Assembly (NCBI RefSeq): GCF_036231945.1
Contig: NZ_CP109599.1
Span: 4,186,501-4,250,500, forward strand
DNA from: Streptomyces sp. NBC_01429
Lineage (GTDB): Bacteria; Actinomycetota; Actinomycetes; Streptomycetales; Streptomycetaceae
Length of the DNA: 64,000 nt
Direction: 5' to 3'
The stretch's first letter is position 1. Every line of letters starts with the position of its first letter. Positions 13,961-22,925 of the stretch are shown here, piece after piece. The translations under genes were made by a program, and so were the position numbers. The notes beneath the pieces were generated by a model. That model made no database searches. It saw nothing but the letters and a program-made list of their open reading frames with translations, and was not told the DNA's origin.

Positions 13961-14947
13961 ATGGCTGACAGCCAGTTTAGTAGTGCCCCGCGCCCCGCGC
14001 GCGTATCCCGCCATCCCATGGCCAGTCCCGGTTACGGCAAACGCTCCGTGCCCGGCCCGGCCGAGGCGTCCGGTGGTGCCTTCGCCGCTCTTCCCGCCCG
14101 TGAGGCGTCCATCGCCGGGTTCATCGACCGGCTGCCCGAGGGCGCCGACATTTCCGTGAAGGCCCTGGCCAAGGTGCTGGACTACGGGCAGTGCGCGCTG
14201 CGGACCGCCCTCAACCACCTTCAGCGGACAGGGCACTTACGGCGGGGGCGCGAGCATCTGGTGACGGTCGGCGCGGCGCGGTGGGTCACCCGTACGTGGT
14301 TCTCGCGTACCGCCCGGGACGATTCCTGGTGGGCCTCCTTCGTCTCCGGAGAGGTGGCCGATGACGTGGCCGATGACGTGGCCGAGGACCGCCCCGAGGG
14401 TCCTGACGAGGGCTCCGGTGATGGTGCTGCCCGTACCGCGCCTCCCGCGCCTCCCGCCCCGGCCGCCCCGCCCTCCCCGGGTGCCCCGGCCGCCTCCCGT
14501 TCCCGCGCCTACGCCGTGCTCGCCGCCCTCGGGCGGCGGAACCCGGCCGTGTCCCTGTCCGCCGCCGACTGCGCGGCGCTGGAACCCCTGGCCGCCGAGT
14601 GGTTCGCGCGCGGTGCCGGTGACGAGGACGTGCTGCGCGCGCTCACGGACGGGCTGCCCGCCGCCGTACACCACCCCGCCGGGATCGTCCGGGCCCGGCT
14701 CATCGCCAAACTTCCGCCCGAGCCGGTCCAGCCGCCCGAGCCCGAGGCGGCCGCACGGCCACCCCTGCGCGTCATGGAGTGCTCCACCTGCCGGGCCCCC
14801 GGGCGGCCCGAGGCGCTGGTGGGCGGCGAATGCGGTGAGTGCCGGGGGCTGCCCGTGCCCGTACGGCGTCCAGCGCCCCTCGCGCCGGAGCAGGTCCGCG
14901 CCCGCGCCGCCCAGGCCCGTGCCGTCGCCTGCGGGCCGCCCCGCTGA
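13961..14947 (+). CDS. Winged-helix-like DNA-binding protein with C-terminal Cys4 motif
   Basis: This 328-aa protein has a winged-helix-like region at about residues 45-110 (DISVKALAKVLDYGQCALRT, then NHLQRTGHLRRGREHLV) ending in an aromatic RTWFSRTARDDSWWASF stretch. A Pro/Ala-rich linker (about 140-180) precedes a second helical domain (ALGRRNPAVSLSAADCAALE). Near the end, CSTC and CGEC, 16 residues apart, form a plausible zinc ribbon. Many Streptomyces genomes carry paralogues with this layout, usually annotated only as HTH or MarR-like. Target unknown. Confidence 0.72.
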   Translation: MADSQFSSAPRPARVSRHPMASPGYGKRSVPGPAEASGGAFAALPAREASIAGFIDRLPEGADISVKALAKVLDYGQCALRTALNHLQRTGHLRRGREHLVTVGAARWVTRTWFSRTARDDSWWASFVSGEVADDVADDVAEDRPEGPDEGSGDGAARTAPPAPPAPAAPPSPGAPAASRSRAYAVLAALGRRNPAVSLSAADCAALEPLAAEWFARGAGDEDVLRALTDGLPAAVHHPAGIVRARLIAKLPPEPVQPPEPEAAARPPLRVMECSTCRAPGRPEALVGGECGECRGLPVPVRRPAPLAPEQVRARAAQARAVACGPPR

Positions 14948-14963
14948 GGCGGGTCCGTTCCCG

Positions 14964-17210
14964 TCAGGACTCCGTGTCCCCGCCCTCGTACAGCTCGAAC
15001 CAGATCGACTTGCCCTCGCCCCTCGGGTCCACCCCCCACGCGTCCGCCAGCATCTCCATCAGCAGCAGCCCCCGCCCGCTCGACGCCAGCTCGCCGGGGC
15101 GCCTGCGGTGCGGCAGTTGGTCGCTGGTGTCCGCGACCTCGACGCGGAGCCTGCGTTCGCCCGGCTCGCCCCTGGCCTCCGCGACGAGGAGGGCGTCGTT
15201 GTCCGTGTGGACCAGGACGTTGGTGAGCATCTCGGAGACCATCAGCTCGGCCGAGTCGATCTGCTCCGCGTCCGTCCAGTCGTGCAGCAGCTGGCGCAGC
15301 TGCCGCCGGGCGCCCGCGATCCGTTCCGGCTCGGCCTGGGCGACGGTCAGGGCGGTGCGCCGGGCCTTCGGACGGGTGGCGGGGGCGGGGGTACGGTCGC
15401 GGGCGAGCAGGAGCAGCGCGATGTCGTCCTCGCGGCGGTCCACCAGCGGACCGGTGGTGTAGTGCGACGTGGGCCCGTGTACGGCCTGGACCAGCGCGTC
15501 CGCCAGCCTTTCCAGGGACCCGCCGCCGTGTTCCTCCATGACGGGCCGCAGCCGGGTCCAGCCGGTGGCCAGGTCGTGGCCGCCGGTCTCGATCAGCCCG
15601 TCCGTGCAGAGCATCAGCGTCTCGCCGGGCTCCAGGTCCAGCCGGGTCGTCGGATAGTCGGAGTCCGTCTCGATGCCGAGCGGCAGCCCGCCCGCCGTCT
15701 GGCGGATGACGGCCGTACCGTCGGCCGAGAGGATCACCGGGTCGGGGTGACCGGCGCGGGCGATGTCGAGCGTGCCGCGCTCCGGGTCGACCTCCAGGTA
15801 GAGGCAGGTCGCGAAGCGCGGTCCTGAGGCCGCGTACTCCTCCTCGTCGGAGAGCGGCCCGGCCGCCGGCCCGCCCTCCGTGCCCCCGAGCCTCCCGCCG
15901 CCGCCCGTGGCGCCGCCCACGGCGCCGAGATGGCCCTCCGCCCCGCCCATCACCCCGCCGTCCCGTCCCGGGTACAGCTGGAGCCCGGCGAGGAACCGGG
16001 ACGCCCGCGAGAGCACCGCGTCGGGCCGGTGCCCCTCGGAGGCGTACGCCCGCAGCGCGATCCGCAGCTGGCCCATGAGGCCGGCGGCCCGTACGTCGTG
16101 CCCCTGTACGTCCCCGATGACCAGCGCGAACCTGCCGCGTCCCGGGCCCGCGCCCGGCAGCGGGATCATGTCGTACCAGTCGCCGCCGACCTGGAGCCCG
16201 CCGCCGGTCGGTACGTAGCGCGCGGCGACCATCATCCCCGGGATCTCGGGTCCGATCGTCGGCATCATCGAGCGCTGGAGCCCGAGGGACAGCTCGCGCT
16301 CGGACTCGGCGACCCCGGCGCGCGCCAGCGCCTGCGCCAGCATGCGCGCCACCGTCGTCAGGACGGACCGCTCGTCGGGGGAGAAGGCGACCCGGTGCTT
16401 GAAGGCGGCCATCCAGGTGCCCAGGGTGCGTCCCGCCACGACCAGCGGCACGAAGGCCCAGGAGTGGCGGTCGAAGCGCTGCACGTACTGCCAGGTGGTC
16501 GGATAGCGGCTCTCGTACGCCTCCGGGGTGGGCAGATAGATGGCCCGGCCGGTCCTGACCGCCTCGGCGGCCGGGTAGTCGGTGTTCAGCTGCATGTCCT
16601 CGAACGGTCCGACGTCCCCGGCGTCGTGCCCGTGGTGCCCGATGATCCGCAGCCGGTCACCGGAGACGCTGAAGACCGCGAGGCCGTCCGGCGAGAAGCC
16701 CGGCATGGACAGGGAGGCGGCGACCCGCAGCACCTCGTTGGTGGAGCGGGCCTCGGCCAGCGCCCGCCCGGCGTCGAGGAGGAACGCCTCGCGGGAGCGG
16801 CGCCAGTCGCCGGTGATCGAGGTGCCCTCGACGGCCGTACCGGGGCGCGGCTCGGACACCTCCTGGACGGTGCCGATCATCTCGAAGTCCTGCGTGCCGT
16901 CGGGCAGGGTCTTGACGGTCGGCTTGCACCGGGACCGTACGGTGCGCAGCACCCGGCCCGTGCTGTCCACGATCCGCAGCCGGGCCTCGGCGAGGGTGTC
17001 CTCGGCGACGGCGAGACCGACGATGGCGGCGATCTCGTTCCAGTCGACGGGGTGGAAGTGGGAGCGCATCGCGCTCTCGGCCATGACGGTGGGTTCGGCC
17101 GCCAGTCCGAACAGCCGTGCCGCTTCGGCGTCGAGGGTGACCGATCCGGCCGCGTTGTCCCAGTACCACAGGCCGGTCTCGATGGCGGCCAGGACTTCCT
17201 CGGTGCGCAT
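14964..17210 (-). CDS. PAS-GAF-SpoIIE phosphatase-HATPase regulator
   Basis: This 748-aa protein has four modules in order. An N-terminal PAS-like sensor (about 1-115) is followed by a GAF domain (about 140-310). A PP2C/SpoIIE serine phosphatase (about 330-590) has the motifs GGDWYDMIPL, IGDVQGHD and LMLCTDGLIE. A C-terminal HATPase_c kinase domain (about 620-740) has SELMVSEMLTNVLVHT and SSGRGLLLMEMLAD. Such proteins act in partner-switching: the phosphatase dephosphorylates an anti-anti-sigma factor and the HATPase can bind a sigma factor or phosphorylate the antagonist. The input signal is unknown. It is monocistronic and convergent with the upstream HTH gene. Confidence 0.92.
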   Translation of the reverse strand: MRTEEVLAAIETGLWYWDNAAGSVTLDAEAARLFGLAAEPTVMAESAMRSHFHPVDWNEIAAIVGLAVAEDTLAEARLRIVDSTGRVLRTVRSRCKPTVKTLPDGTQDFEMIGTVQEVSEPRPGTAVEGTSITGDWRRSREAFLLDAGRALAEARSTNEVLRVAASLSMPGFSPDGLAVFSVSGDRLRIIGHHGHDAGDVGPFEDMQLNTDYPAAEAVRTGRAIYLPTPEAYESRYPTTWQYVQRFDRHSWAFVPLVVAGRTLGTWMAAFKHRVAFSPDERSVLTTVARMLAQALARAGVAESERELSLGLQRSMMPTIGPEIPGMMVAARYVPTGGGLQVGGDWYDMIPLPGAGPGRGRFALVIGDVQGHDVRAAGLMGQLRIALRAYASEGHRPDAVLSRASRFLAGLQLYPGRDGGVMGGAEGHLGAVGGATGGGGRLGGTEGGPAAGPLSDEEEYAASGPRFATCLYLEVDPERGTLDIARAGHPDPVILSADGTAVIRQTAGGLPLGIETDSDYPTTRLDLEPGETLMLCTDGLIETGGHDLATGWTRLRPVMEEHGGGSLERLADALVQAVHGPTSHYTTGPLVDRREDDIALLLLARDRTPAPATRPKARRTALTVAQAEPERIAGARRQLRQLLHDWTDAEQIDSAELMVSEMLTNVLVHTDNDALLVAEARGEPGERRLRVEVADTSDQLPHRRRPGELASSGRGLLLMEMLADAWGVDPRGEGKSIWFELYEGGDTES

Positions 17211-17420
17211 TGCCCCACTTTATGAATATGTGCAGACCAAACGCCACCGAGGGGGCGTAAAGGGCCGGTCCCGGACAGAGCCGGAAGAGGGCCTGGAAGA
17301 GCGCCTGGGCGAGGGGCCGGGAAGGGGGCGGAGGCCGGTGCCCGCAAGGGGCCGGGGCTCCGGGCGCTAACCTTGTGTCTCCTGGCCCACCCCTCGATTG
17401 CCAAGACTGGATGAACGACG

Positions 17421-19220
17421 ATGCATCGGTACAGGTCCCACACCTGCGGCGAACTCCGCGCCTCTGACGTCGGCACCGACGTCCGGCTGAGCGGCTGGCT
17501 GCACAATCGCCGAGACCTGGGCGGCATCCTCTTCATCGATCTGCGCGACCACTACGGTCTGGTGCAGCTCGTCGCCCGTCCCGGCACCGCCGCGAACGAG
17601 GAGCTGTCCAAGCTCACCAAGGAGACCGTCGTCCGGATCGACGGCAAGGTCTCCGCGCGCGGTTCCGAGAACGTCAACCCGGAGCTGCCGACCGGCGAGA
17701 TCGAGATCGAGGTCTCCGAGGTCGAGATCCTGGGCGCGGCGGGTCCGCTGCCGTTCACGATCAACACCGAGGACGGCGTCAACGAGGAGCGGCGCCTGGA
17801 GTACCGCTTCCTCGACCTGCGCCGCGAGCGCATGCACCGCAACATCATGCTGCGTACGGCCGTCATCTCGGCCATCCGGCACAAGATGACCGCGCTCGGC
17901 TTCAACGAGATGGCCACCCCGATCCTCACCGCGACCTCCCCCGAGGGCGCCCGTGACTTCGTGGTCCCGTCCCGGCTGAACCCCGGCAAGTTCTACGCGC
18001 TGCCGCAGGCCCCGCAGCAGTTCAAGCAGCTGCTGATGATCTCGGGCTTCGACCGCTACTTCCAGATCGCGCCGTGCTTCCGCGACGAGGACGCCCGCGC
18101 CGACCGCTCGCCCGGCGAGTTCTACCAGCTCGACGTCGAGATGAGCTTCGTCGAGCAGGAGGACGTCTTCCGGCCGATCGAGAAGCTGATGACGGAGCTG
18201 TTCGAGGAGTTCGGCGGCGGCCGTCATGTCACCTCGCCGTTCCCGCGCATCCCGTTCCGTGAGTCGATGCTGAAGTACGGCAACGACAAGCCCGACCTGC
18301 GGGCCAAGCTGGAGCTGGTCGACATCTCGGACGTCTTCGCCGACTCCGGGTTCAAGGCGTTCGCGGGCAAGCACGTGCGCGCCCTGCCGGTGCCGGACAC
18401 CGCCGGCCAGTCGCGCAAGTTCTTCGACGGGCTCGGTGCCTACGCCGTCGAGCAGGGCGCCAAGGGCCTGGCCTGGGTGCGGGTCGGTGACGACGGCGCG
18501 CTGAGCGGCCCGATCGCCAAGTTCCTCACGGAGGAGGACGTCAAGGTCCTCACCGAGCGCCTCTCGCTCGTCCCCGGCCACGCGATCTTCTTCGGCGCGG
18601 GCGAGTTCGACGAGGTCTCCAAGATCATGAGCGCGGTCCGGGTCGAGGCCGCCAAGCGCGCCGGGCACTTCGAGGAGGGCGTGTTCCGGTTCTGCTGGAT
18701 CGTCGACTTCCCGATGTACGAGAAGGACGAGGAGACCGGGAAGATCGACTTCTCGCACAACCCGTTCTCGATGCCCCAGGGCGGTCTGGACGACCTGGAG
18801 ACGAAGGACCCGCTGGACATCCTGGCGTGGCAGTACGACATCGTCTGCAACGGCATCGAGCTGTCGTCCGGCGCGATCCGTAACCACGAGCCCGAGCTGA
18901 TGCTGAAGGCGTTCGAGATCGCCGGTTACGACCGCGAGACCGTCGAGCACGAGTTCGCGGGCATGCTGCGCGCCTTCCGCCTCGGCGCCCCGCCGCACGG
19001 CGGCATCGCCCCGGGCGTGGACCGCATCGTGATGCTGCTGGCGGACGAGCCGAACATCCGCGAGACGATCGCCTTCCCGCTCAACGGCAACGCGCAGGAC
19101 CTGATGATGGGCGCGCCGACGGTGCTGGACGAGACGCGGCTGCGGGAGCTGAACATCGCGCTGCGCAAGCCGGTGGCGAAGACCGGCGAGAAGCCGGCCG
19201 AGAAGCCCGCCGAGAAGTAG
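17421..19220 (+). CDS. aspS: Aspartate--tRNA ligase
   Basis: This 599-aa class II aminoacyl-tRNA synthetase begins with the OB-fold anticodon-binding domain (VRLSGWLHNRRDLGGILFID). The catalytic core has motif 2, FRDEDARADRSPGEFYQLD, and motif 3, GIAPGVDRIVMLLAD, with the bacterial insertion domain (about 290-420) between them. It charges tRNA-Asp in the cytoplasm. Length is normal apart from a Lys/Glu/Pro tail (EKPAEKPAEK). The start at 17421 gives the canonical MHRYRSHTCGELR. A 58-bp palindrome terminates the transcript. Confidence 0.97.
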   Translation: MHRYRSHTCGELRASDVGTDVRLSGWLHNRRDLGGILFIDLRDHYGLVQLVARPGTAANEELSKLTKETVVRIDGKVSARGSENVNPELPTGEIEIEVSEVEILGAAGPLPFTINTEDGVNEERRLEYRFLDLRRERMHRNIMLRTAVISAIRHKMTALGFNEMATPILTATSPEGARDFVVPSRLNPGKFYALPQAPQQFKQLLMISGFDRYFQIAPCFRDEDARADRSPGEFYQLDVEMSFVEQEDVFRPIEKLMTELFEEFGGGRHVTSPFPRIPFRESMLKYGNDKPDLRAKLELVDISDVFADSGFKAFAGKHVRALPVPDTAGQSRKFFDGLGAYAVEQGAKGLAWVRVGDDGALSGPIAKFLTEEDVKVLTERLSLVPGHAIFFGAGEFDEVSKIMSAVRVEAAKRAGHFEEGVFRFCWIVDFPMYEKDEETGKIDFSHNPFSMPQGGLDDLETKDPLDILAWQYDIVCNGIELSSGAIRNHEPELMLKAFEIAGYDRETVEHEFAGMLRAFRLGAPPHGGIAPGVDRIVMLLADEPNIRETIAFPLNGNAQDLMMGAPTVLDETRLRELNIALRKPVAKTGEKPAEKPAEK

Positions 19221-19236
19221 CCGAACGGCGAGTACG

Positions 19237-19294
19237 ACGACGGCCGAGGGGCCCGGGACCTTTACGTAAAGGTCCCGGGCCCCTCGGCCGTCGT
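19237..19294. terminator. 58-bp perfect palindrome after aspS
   Basis: The 29-nt arms are exactly complementary with no loop; the centre is CCTTTACGTAAAGG at 19259-19272. It follows the aspS stop by 16 nt and is an exceptionally strong terminator, able to act on both strands. Confidence 0.85.
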
Positions 19295-19379
19295 GCGCGG
19301 CCCGGCGGAGTAAAGTGATAAATGCCCGGTATGCACGCCTGTGTCCCCTCCGGGCGGATTCCGCTGGGAGTTGGTCGTC

Positions 19380-19568
19380 ATGGGCGCACTGCTGATCGTG
19401 CTTCTGATCGTCCTGATCGTCTTCGGGCTCGGCTTCGTGCTGCACGCCCTCTGGTGGATCGCGGTCGTGCTCTTCGTGCTCTGGCTGCTCGGCTTCCTGA
19501 TCCGGCGGCCGTCCTCGGGCTCCGGATCGGGAGCCGGTAACGGACGGGGTCGCTGGTACCGCTGGTAG
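19380..19568 (+). CDS. Small hydrophobic membrane protein
   Basis: This 62-aa protein has two adjacent transmembrane segments (LLIVLLIVLIVFGLGFVL and LWWIAVVLFVLWLLGFLI) and a Gly/Ser-rich tail ending GRGRWYRW. The WWIA...WLLGFLI and RWYRW features match the short Streptomyces 'hydrophobic protein' family, of unknown function. ATG 19380 follows GGGAG; an upstream GTG at 19341 would add 13 residues but has no ribosome site and starts shortly after the aspS terminator. Confidence 0.75.
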   Translation: MGALLIVLLIVLIVFGLGFVLHALWWIAVVLFVLWLLGFLIRRPSSGSGSGAGNGRGRWYRW

Positions 19569-19583
19569 CCGTCCTGGCGTGCC

Positions 19584-20165
19584 CTACTTGCGCAGCAGCA
19601 GGGTGACGCCCGCCACCACCAGGCCGAGGGCCACCGCCGTCGCACCGTAGGCGAGGCGGTGCGCCCTGACCCACGGGAGGAAGCGGTCCACGGCGATACG
19701 GCCGGGGCCGGTGAGGGCGAGGGCCGCCGCCCCGGCCGTGAGGAGCAGCTCGTACTCGATGCCGGCCGGGGCGAAGAAGTGCCCGGTGCCCTTCACGGCG
19801 ATGGCGTTCACCATCGTGCCGACCACGGCCGCGCCCGCCAGCGGGGTGAGCAGGCCGATCGCCAGGCCCAGACCGCCGAGGGTCTCGCTCAGCCCGGCCA
19901 CGACGGCCAGCGCCTTGCCCGACGGGTAGCCGCTCATGGTGAAGAACGCGCCCGTGCCGTCGATCCCGCCGCCGCCGAACCAGCCGAACAGCTTCTGGCT
20001 GCCGTGCGCGGCCATGGTCAGGCCGAGTACGACACGGAGCAGCAGCAGGCCGACGTCATAGGCGTACGGCGTGGCGGCGTGGGGTGCGGCGGGGGCGCCG
20101 AGGCCGGTGAGGCCGGTGGTGCCGGGGTTGAGTGTGCTGGCGCTGGTGCGCGAGGGGGATGACAT
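19584..20165 (-). CDS. DoxX family membrane protein
   Basis: This 193-aa protein has about four transmembrane helices. DVGLLLLRVVLGLTMAAHGSQKLFGWFGG is the first, with the DoxX HGxQKLFG motif; later helices include GLSETLGGLGLAIGLLTPLA. DoxX proteins associate with quinone or thiol redox enzymes in the membrane. The gene is convergent with the small hydrophobic protein gene. A near-palindrome at 20203-20223, 38 bp upstream of the start, is a likely operator for a redox or organic-peroxide sensor. Confidence 0.9.
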   Translation of the reverse strand: MSSPSRTSASTLNPGTTGLTGLGAPAAPHAATPYAYDVGLLLLRVVLGLTMAAHGSQKLFGWFGGGGIDGTGAFFTMSGYPSGKALAVVAGLSETLGGLGLAIGLLTPLAGAAVVGTMVNAIAVKGTGHFFAPAGIEYELLLTAGAAALALTGPGRIAVDRFLPWVRAHRLAYGATAVALGLVVAGVTLLLRK

Positions 20166-20202
20166 AGCGGCGTTCTCTCCTGAGGTGAGGGGGGTGAGGG
20201 AC

Positions 20203-20223
20203 GCTGTACTTGAAAGTTACAGC
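20203..20223. promoter_or_regulatory. Candidate operator upstream of DoxX
   Basis: GCTGTA (20203-20208) and TACAGC (20218-20223) flank a 9-bp centre that includes CTTGAAAG, giving a 21-bp near-palindrome at the DoxX promoter. MarR- or HxlR-type repressors often control doxX; the regulator is not identified here. Confidence 0.5.
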
Positions 20224-20412
20224 AAATCCCTGTGAGACGGCCGGCCGGGCCGCTCGCCGGGCCTCTCCGGTCGTCCCCCAGGCCCCTTGGCGCGCCCCTC
20301 ACCAGGCCCTTTGCCGGACGGCCGGATATTTTCCGCGTCGCGGGCAACCCGATCCGTGTCCCATCGCGTTCCACAGGCGTGGCAGATCGAACAGAATGGC
20401 GAGGACAGGACC

Positions 20413-20922
20413 ATGGATCCGGGCGACGCCGACTTCGAGGCATTCGTCGCCGCCCGGGGAGCGCGGCTGCTGCGGGTGGCGTGGCTGCTGACGGGCGACG
20501 CGCATCTGGCCGAGGACCTGCTCCAGAGCACCCTCGCGAAGGTGTGGCCGAAGTGGTCGCGCATATCGGGGGACCGGCCCGAGGCGTACGTCCGCAAGGC
20601 GCTGGTGCATCTGCACGCCTCCTGGTGGCGGCGGCGCTGGCGCGGGGAGCTGTCGTACGCCGATGTCCCGGACAGGGCCGGGGCGGTGGACTCGTACGCG
20701 CACGTGGATCTGGAGCAGTCGCTGGCGGCGGCCGTCCAGGCGCTGCCGGTGCGACAGCGGGCCGTGGTCGTGCTGCGGTACTTCGAGGACCTGAGCGTGC
20801 AGGACACGGCGGCGGCGCTCGGCTGCTCCCCCGGCACGGTCAAGAGCCAGTCCTCCAGGGCGCTGCGCTCGCTGCGGGCCCTGCTGCCCGAGCGGGTGGA
20901 CGGCGGTGACCGCTGTGGGTGA
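20413..20922 (+). CDS. RNA polymerase sigma factor, SigE-family ECF type
   Basis: This 169-aa protein has sigma region 2 (FEAFVAARGARLLRVAWLL, HLAEDLLQSTLAKVWPKW) and region 4 (ALPVRQRAVVVLRYFEDLS, then QDTAAALGCSPGTVKSQSSR). Length and sequence fit the short Streptomyces SigE/SigM-like ECF group. It directs RNA polymerase to its own regulon and is usually held by a membrane partner. ATG 20413 is preceded by an AGGACAGG-like ribosome site. The next gene overlaps its end by 17 nt and encodes a membrane protein, its likely antagonist. Confidence 0.92.
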   Translation: MDPGDADFEAFVAARGARLLRVAWLLTGDAHLAEDLLQSTLAKVWPKWSRISGDRPEAYVRKALVHLHASWWRRRWRGELSYADVPDRAGAVDSYAHVDLEQSLAAAVQALPVRQRAVVVLRYFEDLSVQDTAAALGCSPGTVKSQSSRALRSLRALLPERVDGGDRCG

Positions 20923-21904
20923 GCCGCGACCGGGCTCCGGCCCGGTGGACGGGCGGGCGGGCGATCAGGACCAGCAGGATCAGCAGGATCAGCAGGATCA
21001 GCAGAGCCAGAGCCAGGGCCAGGGCCAGCAGGAACAGCAGGAACAAGAACTGCGGGTTCTGCTGGAGCGGGCCGTCCCCCGGCTGCCCGACCCCGAGGGC
21101 CGCTTGGCGGGGGTGCGGGAACGCGTCGTACTGGCCCGGCGCAGGCGGCGTACGGCCGGGGCGGCCGCCGCCACCGTGACCGCGCTCGTCCTGGCCGGGG
21201 TGCTCCTCCCCGGGGTCCTGCGCGGCGGTTCCGGGCCGGTACCGCCCGCCGCCCCCGGCCCCTCCGTCAGCCACCACGACGACGGAGGCCGCGACGGCGG
21301 GGGCCGCGGCGCCACGCCGGAACCGTCCCGGAGCGACGGGCAGGACGAGCGCGTCCGATTCCCCCAGCTGGGCGGATTGAGCCTGCGGCTGCTCCCGGGC
21401 TGGCGGGCGCAGATGAGTCCCGAGGACGCGGTGTCCGGGCCGTACGCCCACGCCTTTCTCGCCAACCAGCCGCTCGCCGACCACTCCCCGGCCTGCGACA
21501 CCAAGGAGCTGACGGAGTGCGGCCCGATCGTCTCGCTGCTGCCCAGCGGCGCTCTGGTCAGCATCGCGCCCGCCTCCGGGGATGCCCGGTCGGTCGAACT
21601 CCAGGGTCTGTCCGAGTTGTCCCTCGTGGGCTCCCCGTCCTCCTTCTGCCGGAACATCGGCGGCGTCAATGAGTACGGCGCCCTGCTGGGCGGTCCCTCG
21701 AACCGGGCGGAGTTCGCCGTCAGCCTCTGTCTCGGCGGCGACTCGCCGGTGGTCGTGGAGGACGTCCATACGATGATCGCCAGCGCAGACTTCGTGACAG
21801 GACCGGACGAACCCCCCACAAACGGCTCCACCGCCGCCACCAGCTCCGGCCCCACCCACTCCGGCCCCACCTCCAGTCCCACCCCTCCCAGGAACGCGAA
21901 ATGA
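20906..21904 (+). CDS. Single-pass membrane protein, putative anti-sigma partner
   Basis: This 332-aa protein starts with a low-complexity (DQQ)n stretch at residues 20-50, encoded by 9-bp tandem repeats. A Leu/Pro helix (ELRVLLERAVPRLPDPEGRL) follows, then one transmembrane segment (about 78-102) after RERVVLARRRRRT. The extracytoplasmic part is Pro/Gly-rich and then globular, with four cysteines (for example CDTKELTEC) that could form disulfides. It overlaps the sigma gene by 17 nt, the usual sign of a sigma/anti-sigma pair, but no zinc (ZAS) motif is visible. The L,D-transpeptidase start overlaps its stop (ATGA), tying all three into one operon. Confidence 0.6.
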   Translation: MTAVGEPRPGSGPVDGRAGDQDQQDQQDQQDQQSQSQGQGQQEQQEQELRVLLERAVPRLPDPEGRLAGVRERVVLARRRRRTAGAAAATVTALVLAGVLLPGVLRGGSGPVPPAAPGPSVSHHDDGGRDGGGRGATPEPSRSDGQDERVRFPQLGGLSLRLLPGWRAQMSPEDAVSGPYAHAFLANQPLADHSPACDTKELTECGPIVSLLPSGALVSIAPASGDARSVELQGLSELSLVGSPSSFCRNIGGVNEYGALLGGPSNRAEFAVSLCLGGDSPVVVEDVHTMIASADFVTGPDEPPTNGSTAATSSGPTHSGPTSSPTPPRNAK

Positions 21905-22770
21905 AAGGCCCGTCCATGTCTGTGTGCTCCGTCCGCACTGTCCGCAGAGGACCGCTGGCCGCCGTGCTGCTGACGGCCGGTCTGCTGCTCACCGGCTGCG
22001 GGGGCGTCGGGGACGACACCCGGACCGCCGACAAGGCGGGATCCGCGCCGGGCGGCACGGCCGTGAGCGACAAGGACTCCGTCAGCGCCGAGTCCCGTAG
22101 TGGCGGCGGCGGTTCGGGCGGCGCGGGCGGCTCCGGCATCCCGGGCCTTGCGGGCGCCGGGGCGCGGGCCGTCGTGCCGCAGGAGATCCCCGGCCTCGGC
22201 CGCAGGACCCGCGCCGAGATCTCCCCCGAGACCACCCAGGCCGTCGTGGTGACCGGCGCCGACCGGGACTCCAACGAGTCCTCCGTCCTGGTCTACGAGC
22301 GCGATCCGGTCAACGGCTGGGTGCCCGTCACCGCCGTCTGGCCCTCCCACAACGCCCTGCGCGGCTGGACCGACGACCATGACCAGGGCGACCTGCGCTC
22401 ACCCATCGGGGTGTTCACGCTCACCGACGCGGGCGGCCGGCTGCCCGACCCGGGCACGAAGCTCCCGTACGACGAGGGCCCCGCCTTCACCGTCTCGGGC
22501 GAGGGGTTCGAGGGCGAGCCGCTGGAAGGTTCCTTCGACTACGTGGTCGCGATCAACTACAACCGGGTGCCCGGCACCAGCCCGCTCGACTGGACCCGGC
22601 CGCTCGGCATGGAGAAGGGCGGCGGCATCTGGATCCATGTGGACCACGGCGGCCCCACCCAGGCGTGCGTCTCGGTGCCGCAGGAGCGGATGGAGGAGCT
22701 GCTGCACATCCTGGATCCCGCGAAGCGCCCGGTCGTGGTGATGGGGGACGAGGAGTCGCTGTCCCACTGA
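21901..22770 (+). CDS. L,D-transpeptidase family lipoprotein
   Basis: This 289-aa protein has a lipoprotein signal (VLLTAGLLLTGC, modified Cys near residue 34), a Gly/Ser linker, and a YkuD/YafK-like domain with the catalytic motif HVDHGGPTQACVSVP (nucleophilic Cys near 255). Family members make 3-3 peptidoglycan crosslinks or remodel the wall outside the membrane. The start ATG 21901 overlaps the previous stop (ATGA); an alternative ATG is at 21916. Being third in the sigma/anti-sigma operon suggests a cell-envelope stress response. Confidence 0.82.
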   Translation: MKGPSMSVCSVRTVRRGPLAAVLLTAGLLLTGCGGVGDDTRTADKAGSAPGGTAVSDKDSVSAESRSGGGGSGGAGGSGIPGLAGAGARAVVPQEIPGLGRRTRAEISPETTQAVVVTGADRDSNESSVLVYERDPVNGWVPVTAVWPSHNALRGWTDDHDQGDLRSPIGVFTLTDAGGRLPDPGTKLPYDEGPAFTVSGEGFEGEPLEGSFDYVVAINYNRVPGTSPLDWTRPLGMEKGGGIWIHVDHGGPTQACVSVPQERMEELLHILDPAKRPVVVMGDEESLSH

Positions 22771-22852
22771 CCCCGGGCTCCACGCCAGGGGGCGCTGCCC
22801 CGGGCTCCACGCCAGGGGGCCACACCGCCCCCGGGCCCCACCCCAGGGGCGC
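22771..22852. repeat. Three tandem CCCCGGGCTCCACGCCAG repeats
   Basis: Units begin at 22771, 22798 and 22828 (periods 27 and 30); each can fold CCCC against GGGG. They lie immediately after the L,D-transpeptidase stop and could terminate or protect its mRNA. Confidence 0.6.
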
Positions 22853-22925
22853 CTATCGGCCATCCCCGGCGGCCCACAGCCCTTACCTGTGTGGCTGCCA
22901 GCTTGGCCGCCTAGCGACCCGTCGC

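Noticed and set aside
17367..19445. 692-codon open frame antisense to aspS
   Set aside because: Antisense artefact of high third-position GC in aspS; composition is repetitive and no domain is visible.
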